In this document: in pieces, positions 52,171 to 60,239 of the stretch | Position numbering within the stretch: the first letter of the stretch is position 1 | Layout of the letters: each line of letters starts with the position of its first letter | From: Spirochaetales bacterium | Lineage (GTDB): Bacteria > Spirochaetota > Leptospiria > Leptospirales > Leptonemataceae | Assembly (NCBI GenBank): GCA_024233935.1 | Contig: JACKOY010000004.1 | Span: 62,001 to 126,000 of the forward strand | Direction of reading: 5' to 3' | Length of the DNA stretch: 64,000 nucleotides | Position numbers and translations under genes: made by a program | Notes under the pieces: model-generated | The model's input: the letters and a program-made list of their open reading frames with translations, nothing else | The model's database searches: none | What the model was told of the DNA's origin: nothing

Positions 52171-54498
52171 ATGGGAGAGGGCCACTCGACCGAAGAGACA
52201 CACCGGGACCGTCATCATGCGCATGCGCATGCGCCGGTCGGGCACTGCTGTCATAAGACGCCCGATCACGAGGCGGACCCGACAAAGACCGGAGACCGTT
52301 ACACCTGTCCCATGTGTCCTGGTGTCGAGGCCGACGCACCCGGCAGCTGCCCGCGGTGCGGTATGGCCCTGGACCCGCCCCGAATCGATCCGGACCAAAC
52401 GGTGGAGTATACCTGCCCGATGCACCCCGAGATTGTTCGGGAGGAACCGGGAGACTGTCCGATCTGCGGCATGGCCCTGGAACCACGCACTGTAAGCGAG
52501 ACTTCCGGGGCCGACCCGGAGCTGGAGAGCATGCGGCGCCGCTTCTACGTCGGCCTGCCCCTTGCTTTGCCGCTGCTGGTGCTGTCCATGGGCGAGATGT
52601 TGCCGGGCAATCCCATCGGTCGGTTTCTGAGCCCGTCCTTGAACCAGTGGATTCAACTGGCTCTTTGCACGCCGGTCGTGACCTGGTGTGCGGCGCCCTT
52701 CTTCGAACGCGCCTTTCGTTCGATCGTGAATCGTTCTTTGAACATGTTCACGCTGATCGGAGTCGGAACCGGCGTTGCGTATGCCTACAGCGTGGTGGCG
52801 ACTTTGTTTCCCACTGCGTTTCCCGAGGAACTGCGCGCACACCACGGGCTGGTTGCGGTCTACTTTGAATCGGCCGCCGTGATTATCGTTCTGGTGCTGC
52901 TGGGCCAAATTCTGGAACTGGGCGCTCGTGGGCGCGCACGTTCCGCATTGCGTGACCTGCTTGATCTGGCGCCGCCGTCGGCGCACCGCCTGGACCAGGA
53001 CGGAAACGAAAGCGATGTGCCGCTCGCGAAGGTGAATGTTGGAGATCTGCTTCGGGTTCGCTCCGGTGAAAAAGTGCCCGTTGACGGCACCATCGAAGAA
53101 GGCAGTTCGTCATTAGATGAATCGATGGTGACCGGAGAACCGGTGCCCGTTGACAAACATACCGGCGACACCGTAACCGGTGGAACCCTGAACGCCACCG
53201 GTTCTTTTGTTATGCGGGCCGATCGCGTGGGTCGTGATACGATGCTCTCCCGGATCGTGCAGATGGTCGGGGAAGCACAGCGCAGCCGCGCGCCCATTCA
53301 GGGCCTTGCGGATCGTATCGCTCAGTTTTTCGTCCCCGCAGTTCTGGCGATCGCACTCGTCACCGGACTGGTCTGGTTTTTTTTCGGACCGGAACCGCGC
53401 CTGGCCTACGCGATCGTCAGCGCGGTGGCTGTGTTGATCATCGCCTGTCCCTGCGCGTTGGGTCTGGCCACGCCCATGTCGATCATGGTCGGAGCCGGGC
53501 GGGGAGCGCGCGCCGGTGTGCTTGTGCGCGAGGCGGCCACCCTGGAGGCTCTCGCGCGCTCCGATACGCTGCTCGTGGACAAGACCGGGACACTGACGCT
53601 CGGCCGGCCCGAGCTGAAGCAACTTCAGGTCGCCGCCGAAGGCGGTCTTGAAGAAAACGATCTGCTGCGTCTCGCCGCAAGTCTGGAGCAGGGAAGCGAG
53701 CATCCCCTGGGGCGCGCGATTGTGGCCGGCGCAGAAGCCCGTGGGCTGAAAATAGAGCAGGCCAGGAACTTCAAGGCCGAAGTCGGGAAAGGTGTGGCGG
53801 GACAGGTAGGAGGACGGCAGGTCTCTGTGCGTAGCGAAGCGGCGGACACATCGGTGACCTTTGTAGCCGAAGCGCGCGGTCGCGGCGAAACTGTGGTTCG
53901 GATTGAACTCGACGACGCCCTGGCCGGTTGGATTACGATTGCGGACCCACCACGTGCGGGTGCAAAGGACGCGGTGCGCCAGCTGCGAGAAACCGGAATG
54001 CGCGTGATCATGCTGACCGGTGACAACGAACGCACCGCACGGGCGATGGCCGGGGACGTTGGTGTCGACGAAGTGATCGCCGGCGTGTCGCCGGAGCGCA
54101 AGGGCGAGGTTGTTCGCGAGCTACAGTCCGAAGGGGCCCGGGTTGCCATGGCCGGCGATGGAATGAATGACGCGCCGGCTCTGGCCAGGGCCGACGCGGG
54201 AATCGCGATGGGGAGCGGCGCCGACGTCGCCATGGAAAGCGCCGGCATGACCCTGCTGCGGGGAGACATCGGAGCTCTGGTGCGGGCCCGGCGATTGAGC
54301 AGAGCTGTGCTTGGGAATATCAAACAGAACCTCTGGCTGGCCTTCGGATACAACGCTCTGGCCATCCCGATCGCCGCGGGCGTGCTGTACCCGTTCACGC
54401 AGACCCTGCTCAGCCCCATGCTCGCTGCCGCGGCGATGAGTTTCAGTTCTGTATCCGTGATTGCCAACGCGCTTCGGTTACGTCGGGTAAAGCTCTAA
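52171..54498 (+). CDS. copA: P1B-type ATPase, copper-type, with two His/Cys heavy-metal domains
   Basis: A 775-residue pump preceded by an AGGAG site. The N-terminus has a His run (HHAHAHAPVGHCCH) and two copies of the short heavy-metal-binding domain (YTCPMCPG ... CPRCGMAL and YTCPMHPE ... CPICGMAL) instead of the usual HMA domains. The core has CPC near residue 426, DKTGT near 470, SEHPLG near 510 and GDGMNDAP near 663. C-terminal helices have YN (FGYNALAIP) and MSFSSVSV, the P1B-1 pattern for Cu(I)/Ag(I). It exports monovalent copper from the cytoplasm. It is co-transcribed with the MerR gene. Confidence 0.92.
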   Translation: MGEGHSTEETHRDRHHAHAHAPVGHCCHKTPDHEADPTKTGDRYTCPMCPGVEADAPGSCPRCGMALDPPRIDPDQTVEYTCPMHPEIVREEPGDCPICGMALEPRTVSETSGADPELESMRRRFYVGLPLALPLLVLSMGEMLPGNPIGRFLSPSLNQWIQLALCTPVVTWCAAPFFERAFRSIVNRSLNMFTLIGVGTGVAYAYSVVATLFPTAFPEELRAHHGLVAVYFESAAVIIVLVLLGQILELGARGRARSALRDLLDLAPPSAHRLDQDGNESDVPLAKVNVGDLLRVRSGEKVPVDGTIEEGSSSLDESMVTGEPVPVDKHTGDTVTGGTLNATGSFVMRADRVGRDTMLSRIVQMVGEAQRSRAPIQGLADRIAQFFVPAVLAIALVTGLVWFFFGPEPRLAYAIVSAVAVLIIACPCALGLATPMSIMVGAGRGARAGVLVREAATLEALARSDTLLVDKTGTLTLGRPELKQLQVAAEGGLEENDLLRLAASLEQGSEHPLGRAIVAGAEARGLKIEQARNFKAEVGKGVAGQVGGRQVSVRSEAADTSVTFVAEARGRGETVVRIELDDALAGWITIADPPRAGAKDAVRQLRETGMRVIMLTGDNERTARAMAGDVGVDEVIAGVSPERKGEVVRELQSEGARVAMAGDGMNDAPALARADAGIAMGSGADVAMESAGMTLLRGDIGALVRARRLSRAVLGNIKQNLWLAFGYNALAIPIAAGVLYPFTQTLLSPMLAAAAMSFSSVSVIANALRLRRVKL

Positions 54499-54665
54499 TC
54501 GAGACGACCGGTTTGGTGCTTTTGCAGTGGATTGGGCCGCTCCTTTGTTGCTGGCACAGATTGACGTGCGGCAGGGCACTTTTTTGGGGGGCCCCTCGCG
54601 TGAAACGGCCGAATCTCTGATAATCCGGGTCGTTCGCACCCTTCCCGAGCGAAATGTTGATCAAA

Positions 54666-54683
54666 GAACTGACCAGTCAGTTC
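54666..54683. promoter_or_regulatory. 18-bp palindrome, TetR-type operator without a nearby regulator
   Basis: GAACTGAC-CA-GTCAGTTC has perfect 8-bp arms and a 2-bp centre, the same architecture as the dyad at 476. No TetR gene lies within several kilobases, so the binder is unknown. Confidence 0.5.
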
Positions 54684-54810
54684 TGGAGCCGGCCGCGTTC
54701 ATCCGGGCGGACTCCGGAAGCCCCCGTGAGGTGTCGAAAGTGATTGCACCGGGCGAATGAAGCACCCTGCATCTGCAAAAAGACTGGACAGCGGCAGATC
54801 AGTTCTTATT

Positions 54811-54825
54811 TTAGAATGATTCCAA
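54811..54825. promoter_or_regulatory. Per-box-like site over the dps promoter
   Basis: TTAGAATGATTCCAA matches the PerR consensus TTATAATNATTATAA at 11 of 14 defined positions and includes the -10 hexamer TAGAAT, directly before the AAGGAGA ribosome binding site of dps. PerR control of dps is known in several bacteria; here it is inferred. Confidence 0.5.
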
Positions 54826-54835
54826 GGAGAGAAAC

Positions 54836-55297
54836 ATGGGTACATCATCGTCTACAGGGAATTCCGCCGTCGCCGCGGCCGTCCGCAAGGTCCTTGCGGA
54901 TACCTACATGCTCTATTTCAAGACTCACAGTTATCACTGGAATGTGCGCGGTCCCCAGTTCACTTCGTTGCACGAACTGTTCATGCAGCAGTACACAGAA
55001 CTCTGGACCTCAATTGACGCTCTGGCGGAGCGAATCCGCGCGGTGGGTGAGCTGGCTCCTTCGGCCTCGTCCGAACTGGCCAAAGAGAGTTCCGTTACCG
55101 AGGAGACCGGCGCGCCCCCGGCCGAGCAGATGATCAAGAATTTGATCGAAGCGCATCGCGTCACAGCTCGTTCGGTGCAGGCAGCGCTCGAAGCCGGTGA
55201 AAAGGCCGCGGACGCTGTCACGGTGGATCTCATGACCCGTCGGCTTGAGGTGCACGAGCAAACGGCCTGGATGCTGGGAGCCCTACTGGAACGCTGA
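54836..55297 (+). CDS. dps: Dps-family ferritin-like protein
   Basis: A 153-residue protein with a strong AAGGAGAG site. The Dps ferroxidase signature is seen near residue 30-60: KTHSYHWNVRGPQFTSLHELF then QQYTELWTSIDALAERI, with His, His, Asp and Glu at the dinuclear iron site between subunits. The C-terminal RRLEVHEQTAWMLGALLER is typical. Dps forms a 12-mer shell that oxidises iron with hydrogen peroxide and protects DNA. The N-terminus is short and not Lys-rich, so DNA binding may be weak. It is followed after 29 bp by a ZIP transporter gene. Confidence 0.92.
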   Translation: MGTSSSTGNSAVAAAVRKVLADTYMLYFKTHSYHWNVRGPQFTSLHELFMQQYTELWTSIDALAERIRAVGELAPSASSELAKESSVTEETGAPPAEQMIKNLIEAHRVTARSVQAALEAGEKAADAVTVDLMTRRLEVHEQTAWMLGALLER

Positions 55298-55326
55298 GAC
55301 TTCAGCGCACTCCGGGATGTGATTCC

Positions 55327-56136
55327 ATGACATTTGTTGAGGGGTTTCATCCCGTCTGGCAGGCTTTCATCGCCGCGCTGTTTACCTACGGCACGAACGC
55401 TCTCGGGGCCGCTTCGGTATTTATGATTCGAAGCGTGCGCCGTGTGCTTCTGGATTCCATGCTGGGATTCGCCGGTGGTGTCATGCTTGCGGCAAGCTTC
55501 TGGTCCTTGCTCTCGCCGGCCATGGAGATGGCCGCCGCCGACGGCAGGTCGCCGTGGCTGGTCGCCCTCTCCGGTTTTCTATTGGGCGGACTGGCTCTCT
55601 TTTTGGTGAACCGTGCCCTGCCGCACGTGCACATTAACTATCCCGCGCCAAAGGCGGAAGGACCTTCTTCCAGCTATCGCCGATCGACCCTGCTTGTGAT
55701 TGCGCTGACGATTCACAATATTCCGGAAGGCCTCGCTGTTGGTGTGGCCTTTGGCGCTCTGGGCGCCGGTGTACCCTCGGCTTCTGTTGCCGGGGCCTTC
55801 GCTCTTGCGGTCGGCATCGGGTTACAGAATTTTCCCGAAGGCATGGCCGTCGCGCTCCCGCTGAGGCGGGAAGGCATGAGCCGATGGCGCAGCTTTCACA
55901 TTGGTCAGTTATCAGGAATCGTCGAGCCGATCGCTGCGGTCGCCGGCGCGGCCCTGGTGCTCCTTGTGGAACCGATTTTGCCGTACGCCCTCAGCTTTGC
56001 GGCCGGCGCGATGATTTACGTTGTGATCCAGGAAGTCATCCCCGAAGCTCAGTCCAATGGGAATAGCGAAGCCGCCACGGCCGGCGGCATGCTGGGATTT
56101 GCACTCATGATGGTTCTCGACGTGGTTTTTGGATGA
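55327..56136 (+). CDS. ZIP-family metal transporter (GufA/ZupT-like)
   Basis: A 269-residue membrane protein with eight helices. The ZIP metal pore motifs are present: LTIHNIPEGLAVGVAFG in helix IV, and GLQNFPEGMAVALPLRREG in helix V, with the His, Asn, Pro, Glu residues that bind Zn or Fe. The cytoplasmic loop between helices III and IV is short and has HVHIN. ZIP proteins move divalent metals into the cytoplasm. Standing next to dps it may be part of the iron or zinc supply; which metal is open. Confidence 0.9.
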   Translation: MTFVEGFHPVWQAFIAALFTYGTNALGAASVFMIRSVRRVLLDSMLGFAGGVMLAASFWSLLSPAMEMAAADGRSPWLVALSGFLLGGLALFLVNRALPHVHINYPAPKAEGPSSSYRRSTLLVIALTIHNIPEGLAVGVAFGALGAGVPSASVAGAFALAVGIGLQNFPEGMAVALPLRREGMSRWRSFHIGQLSGIVEPIAAVAGAALVLLVEPILPYALSFAAGAMIYVVIQEVIPEAQSNGNSEAATAGGMLGFALMMVLDVVFG

Positions 56137-56203
56137 ACGCGGACGCTGAGAAAACCGCGGGTCAAAGTGCTTTGCAGAACGTCCCCAACTAAAAGTCTGC
56201 CCC

Positions 56204-56788
56204 ATGGCGATGTCGCAAAGCCATCTCCGCCGCCTTTTCTCGCAGACAGTAAGGCAGATGGAGCACCATGGCATAACATTTCAGGGCGGGCTTTCTGCAA
56301 CGGAACTGGCGGCAATTGAACTTCGCTTCGGATTTCAATTTCCGCCGGATCTTGCCTTCTTTCTGAGTTTTGCCCTGCCGGTTTCGCTGGGTTTCCCGAA
56401 CTGGCGCCGGCCCGACGCCGAAAGCGTCTGGCGAAGTATGGATTGGCCCGCCGACGGCATCTGCTTCGACATTGATCAAAACAATTTCTGGCGGACGGAA
56501 TGGGGTGTCAGGCCCTCCACTTCGGCGCGGGCCTGCGAGCACGCTCGCGCACAACTGGCCCGGGCGCCACGCCTGGTGCCGGTTTACAAGCACCGCTACA
56601 TTCCTTCGGAGCCGCACGAGTACGGCAATCCCGTTCTTTCGGTGTATCAAACGGATATCATCTACTACGCTCCGGACCTGCTGGCGTATCTGGCCCGGGA
56701 GTTTGATCTGGACCTCCGTTTGCCGGAACCGGTTCCGATCCGCCCTGTCCCGTACTGGAGCGAATGGATTGGCTCCGACAACCCCTGA
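56204..56788 (+). CDS. SMI1/KNR4 (SUKH)-like protein
   Basis: A 194-residue cytoplasmic protein with the SUKH pattern: a start helix, LSATELAAIELRFGFQFPPDLAFFLSFALP near residue 30-60, FPNWRRPD, a GICFDIDQNNFW strand near 85, and YGNPVLSVYQTDIIYYAPDLLAYL in the C-terminal part. SUKH proteins include immunity proteins of polymorphic toxins and also housekeeping scaffolds; no toxin gene lies alongside, so an orphan role is likely. Its end overlaps the convergent methyltransferase gene by 131 bp. Confidence 0.68.
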   Translation: MAMSQSHLRRLFSQTVRQMEHHGITFQGGLSATELAAIELRFGFQFPPDLAFFLSFALPVSLGFPNWRRPDAESVWRSMDWPADGICFDIDQNNFWRTEWGVRPSTSARACEHARAQLARAPRLVPVYKHRYIPSEPHEYGNPVLSVYQTDIIYYAPDLLAYLAREFDLDLRLPEPVPIRPVPYWSEWIGSDNP

Positions 56789-57524
56789 TGGCGGTGGCGC
56801 ACCCGAAGAACAGGCGCCGTTCTTCGATTTGAAATCCTTGTTTGCGAAATGTTGCGGCCAGTCCCCCACAGTCTTTGAAACGCTCGGTGTAGAGGCCCAA
56901 CATGCGGTAGTTGTCGGGGTTCCCCAAGAATAACCGTCCGAGCCACGGGATGATTCGTTTGAGATAAAACATGTAAGGCTCCCGTAGTATGCGATTAGCG
57001 GGCACCGATATTTCCAGGAAGACGAACGATCCGGCGGGGCTGAGCCAGTTTTCAACCAACTCCGCCAGCTGTTTGGCCCGGTACTGAGCAAGGGTCTTGA
57101 TTCCGAAATTGCAGAGAATGAAGTCGAACCGCTGATCGGGCTCGTAGTCAAACACGTCCGCTTCGACGAGATCTATGGCCGGGCCTCGGGCTTTTTTGCG
57201 AACGCTTTCGGCGTGCCTGAGCATCGCTGCCGAAAAATCAATCGCGGTTACATGGCCTTCGGGTCCCAGATGCCTTGCGAGGGCGGCGAAAGATTCCCCC
57301 ATGCCCGTCATCAGGTCGGCCACGTGCGAACCACGGCGTGGCCGAAGCAGACGCACGGCCTGAGAGCGCCAGAGCTGGCTGAATCCAAAAGATGTGACCA
57401 GGTTTACCAGCCGATAAGTCGCGCTCATCTCATCGAAGAGCGCCCGTACGTTAGCGGTTGCGTAGAGCTCCTCGCTTTCCTCGTCGCCAAATCGCCCCCG
57501 GGCGTTCCTGCTATGTTGAGTCAA
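56658..57524 (-). CDS. UbiE/MenG-like SAM-dependent methyltransferase
   Basis: TTG 57524 is preferred because GGAGG lies six bases upstream; the frame is open to 57554. The 288-residue product has the methyltransferase core: FDEMSATYRLVNLVTSFG, motif I VADLMTGMGES, VTAIDFSAAMLRHAE, and FDFILCNFGIKTL, as in quinone-ring C-methylases. Motif I has MTGMGES for the usual GTGTG. The final 35-40 residues, Pro/Gly/Ser-rich, are antisense to the SUKH-like gene and unlike the family, so a late frameshift or lost stop codon may have lengthened it. Menaquinone or ubiquinone methylation is the natural guess; the substrate is not proven. Confidence 0.76.
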   Translation of the reverse strand: MTQHSRNARGRFGDEESEELYATANVRALFDEMSATYRLVNLVTSFGFSQLWRSQAVRLLRPRRGSHVADLMTGMGESFAALARHLGPEGHVTAIDFSAAMLRHAESVRKKARGPAIDLVEADVFDYEPDQRFDFILCNFGIKTLAQYRAKQLAELVENWLSPAGSFVFLEISVPANRILREPYMFYLKRIIPWLGRLFLGNPDNYRMLGLYTERFKDCGGLAATFRKQGFQIEERRLFFGCATAIRGCRSQSIRSSTGQGGSEPVPANGGPDQTPGPDTPAGPERSR

Positions 57525-57553
57525 GCATGTCCTCCGGGCCGGGCGTCGTAGCA

Positions 57554-58633
57554 CTATCGGGATTCGTTCGAGAAATCGAAGCGCCGCTCCACTCCAAACT
57601 CAATCCCGCCAAAATAGTCCGGTTGGGCAGATCCCGGGTATGTTGTAAGGAAGCGGAGTGGGTCTATGCGTAAGCCGTTCACGGTTTCCAGGGTCGAGGA
57701 TGCTGTGGTACCGGCGGCAGAAACAACGCGTCGATCCCGGACTGCGGCCGCTTCGCCACGGAGGGCCACAAAAACGGTGAGTTCCTCACGCACCCGGTAC
57801 CCCGCCCGAAAAAGATACTCAAAGCCGCGCACTTGAAGGTCTCCTTCCTCTCTTTGCGCGTTTAAGACCACGGCCGGTGTGCTGCTGGCGCTCAGTTCCA
57901 CCACATTGTATTCCCGGCGACCCGCAAGGGAAAAGAAACCCAGCTCAAACTGAAACTCCCATGCGCCGCTGCGGATGCGAAAGCCCGTAAACAGGGTCGG
58001 CCCACGTGCCAGGGCCAGACTGTTTGTGGCAACGCTGAAATCGACGAACGACGCGCTGAGGCTGGAAGTGTTCAGTACGATGTTGGTGGCGCGGGCGATC
58101 TCGTAGTCCGTGTCCAGAAGGAGACGGCGCAGGCCGATGCCGAATATCCAGTGCACGGTTTCGTTTAACCCGATTGCGGCCCCGCCCCGCAGGGTGGTGC
58201 TCATTCTCTCGATGTCGATCTTTCCGGTCTCAACGGAAGAAAGTGCAACGCTGGTGTTGTTCAGGTTCGCGTTGCTTGTTGCGAGGAATCCGGTGTAGGA
58301 AGGCGAGACGGAGGTCTGATAAAACTGCAATTCGCCGAAGAACTCATCGTAGTGAAAGCCGAACAGCAACGGCAGGGTTACGTGGTCCTTGCCTTGCCAG
58401 GGGCTGTTTTCACCATATCCGTTCAGAAGCAGAATGGCCGCCCCCTGGCGATCGTCCTGAAAGCGGTCTTCCAGGTGGGTCTCGTAGCTACCGGCCAGAA
58501 GTCCGACCGACACGTACACTCCTGGCCCCTGGGCCCAAAGGCGACGTAGCGGCATACCGACGACGGCAAAGGCCAGAATCAGAATTGCGACCGGCCTGAG
58601 ATATTTTAATCGGAGCGCCGCCCGGTACGACAT
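57554..58633 (-). CDS. Predicted outer-membrane beta-barrel protein
   Basis: From ATG 58633 the product is 359 residues with a signal peptide (YLRPVAILILAFAVVGMPL, then LWAQ). The rest is made of alternating strands, with runs such as GVYVSVGLLAGSYETHL, LPLLFGFHYDEFFGELQFY, GGAAIGLNETVHWIFGIGL, WEFQFELGFFSLAG and FEYLFRAGYRVREELTVFVA, and ends in a terminal strand with Phe (GGIEFGVERRFDF). I recognise no family. Its function could be porin, transport or adhesion. It is 29 bp upstream of the methyltransferase gene on the same strand and may be co-transcribed. Confidence 0.65.
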   Translation of the reverse strand: MSYRAALRLKYLRPVAILILAFAVVGMPLRRLWAQGPGVYVSVGLLAGSYETHLEDRFQDDRQGAAILLLNGYGENSPWQGKDHVTLPLLFGFHYDEFFGELQFYQTSVSPSYTGFLATSNANLNNTSVALSSVETGKIDIERMSTTLRGGAAIGLNETVHWIFGIGLRRLLLDTDYEIARATNIVLNTSSLSASFVDFSVATNSLALARGPTLFTGFRIRSGAWEFQFELGFFSLAGRREYNVVELSASSTPAVVLNAQREEGDLQVRGFEYLFRAGYRVREELTVFVALRGEAAAVRDRRVVSAAGTTASSTLETVNGLRIDPLRFLTTYPGSAQPDYFGGIEFGVERRFDFSNESR

Positions 58634-58812
58634 GATCCTGCCTGGCTGATGGGAGAGGGGCCGTAAAGGCTTTTCGCCCTTCAACCCGGCGAACCTTTGT
58701 GCGCTGCACGGCGATCAAATCAATTTCGTGACCGTCAGAATTATTTGAAAAAGAGGGGCGATCCGTCTACTATAGTCATAGGGCCGGTTAGATGCCGGCG
58801 GGAGTTCGGAAA

Positions 58813-59028
58813 ATGCATTACAGGCGAAAAACCTGGATTACGATTCTCACTCTGATTCTGGCCGGACTGATGGCCGGTTGCGCCTTATTGGGTCTCGAGA
58901 AGGAGGAGGACGACAATACGGGGCTGCTTTTGCTCTTGTTGGGGCTTTCGAACACGGCCTCCTGTACGTGCAGCAACAGCTCGGGCATGGTCGTCTGTGT
59001 GGCGCCGGGCCTGGCACAGTGCCAGTGA
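58813..59028 (+). CDS. Small Cys-rich lipoprotein
   Basis: ATG 58813 follows GGGAG and gives 71 residues. The lipoprotein signal (ITILTLILAGLMAGC) is followed by an acidic linker (EKEEDDN), a second Leu run (TGLLLLLLGLS) and a Cys motif SCTCSNSSGMVVCVAPGLAQCQ read in pieces: SCTCS, VVCV, and QCQ. The motif resembles that of the lipoprotein at 4285. It is immediately upstream of the secreted protein at 59039, so they likely share a transcript. Function is unknown. Confidence 0.68.
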   Translation: MHYRRKTWITILTLILAGLMAGCALLGLEKEEDDNTGLLLLLLGLSNTASCTCSNSSGMVVCVAPGLAQCQ

Positions 59029-59038
59029 GGCGAACGCA

Positions 59039-60130
59039 ATGAAGAAAACCCAAAAGACACTCCTGATCTTCGCCCCGGTTGCTGTTGCGATTTTCCTGGG
59101 CGCTTCTCTAATTGTGCGTGAGCAGGGTTCCGAGCGGGCTTTTGATCCGGGCGGCCTCCGTTTTAACGTCACCGGACCGGCTGAACTGAACGCTGCTGAG
59201 AACAGCTGGGGTTTTGTTCGTCAGTCCGCCACCTGGGCCAACGCGAATTCGAACGCCATGGACTCCATCATCACGAGTCTGAACTCCGCCGGTTTTCTTT
59301 CGCTCTCCACGGGCACGCGTCATGATTTCACTTCGGTCAACATCGGCGGGCGGGTTTTTAAGATTTCGCTGCAACGTGGAAGCACCTTCAGTGTTGCGTC
59401 GACCGCCTACGGAGGTACGAAAGCGTTCGCAAATAAGCTGATTGTCTGGCGGGCATCGGACGATGCAAAGGCTCTGGAACTCTTCTGGACGTCGTCGGGT
59501 ACGCTCGATACGACCGGCGCGCTGATGGTCTATCGTCTCTACTACTTCAATCCAGTCAGCTTTGACCAGGCCACCGGCATCGTGGAGAGTTACGCTTACC
59601 TGAATCCCTCGGCTCGAAGATCTCAGAGTTACTCCTGGGACGGCCCCCTGAGTTCTTCGGGTGTCAGCGACTCAGGTCGGGTCTCCCTTGAGGAGATGGG
59701 CAGCGTGCTGTGCTTCAAATCGGTTGTTCAATTGACCAGTTCGGCGGTCACTTCTCTCGGCAGCCCCTGCGGTGGCGGCACCTATTTCTACATGCTGGGC
59801 TACGGGCAGAAAATCGCCTCGCCGTTCCAGACCACAGCGAAGTTCGGGTTGAACGTGGGTTCCGTCAGCAATAACGGCCTGCTCTGCGGTACCGCTAATA
59901 GTATCAACTACGGTTTGTTCGGTGTAAACGGCTTTGTAACTGACTCGACGACGAGCATTCCTTCGGATTATCCGACCCAGTCCTCGATCGACACGCTCTT
60001 TAGCGAACTGGGTGGCGCCGGCGATTTTGATGGGGACGATACGCAGACGGCGACCATTACGGCGCTCAGCGGAAATCAGAGCACGACCGGAGTGCGCTTT
60101 CGGGACCCGGATGGTTGGAGCGCTCCCTGA
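59039..60130 (+). CDS. Secreted protein of unknown function
   Basis: ATG 59039 lies 10 bp after the small lipoprotein stop and gives 363 residues. The N-terminus is a signal or anchor (LLIFAPVAVAIFLGASLIV). The mature part is rich in Ser, Thr, Gly and aromatic residues, with possible beta strands and three cysteines (VLCFK, SPCGGG, LLCGT) and a DFDGDDT acidic loop near the C-terminus that could bind calcium. No known domain is recognised. Coupling with the Cys-rich lipoprotein suggests an exported pair. Confidence 0.62.
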   Translation: MKKTQKTLLIFAPVAVAIFLGASLIVREQGSERAFDPGGLRFNVTGPAELNAAENSWGFVRQSATWANANSNAMDSIITSLNSAGFLSLSTGTRHDFTSVNIGGRVFKISLQRGSTFSVASTAYGGTKAFANKLIVWRASDDAKALELFWTSSGTLDTTGALMVYRLYYFNPVSFDQATGIVESYAYLNPSARRSQSYSWDGPLSSSGVSDSGRVSLEEMGSVLCFKSVVQLTSSAVTSLGSPCGGGTYFYMLGYGQKIASPFQTTAKFGLNVGSVSNNGLLCGTANSINYGLFGVNGFVTDSTTSIPSDYPTQSSIDTLFSELGGAGDFDGDDTQTATITALSGNQSTTGVRFRDPDGWSAP

Positions 60131-60239
60131 TTGAGTTCCCCGGAACAAAGGGAGCTCGCGGCAGACACGGTTTCGCTATCGTTCGTCCGCGTTTCAAAAA
60201 AGTACGCAACAAACTCAATTTCGGCGACCCATCCCGGGT

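Larger units (their letters stand above)
54499..54835. other. Intergenic region between copA and dps
   Basis: 337 bp without a convincing gene; a 77-codon open frame at 54527-54760 has no ribosome binding site or family signal. It contains TTGATCAA (54657-54664), an 18-bp palindrome (54666-54683) and a Per-box-like sequence (54811-54825) before dps. Confidence 0.7.

Noticed and set aside
54657..54664. TTGATCAA as an FNR site
   Set aside because: It lacks the 4-bp spacer of FNR sites (TTGAT-N4-ATCAA).
54527..54760. 77-codon open frame between copA and dps
   Set aside because: No ribosome binding site, no family signal, and it runs through operator-like sequences.
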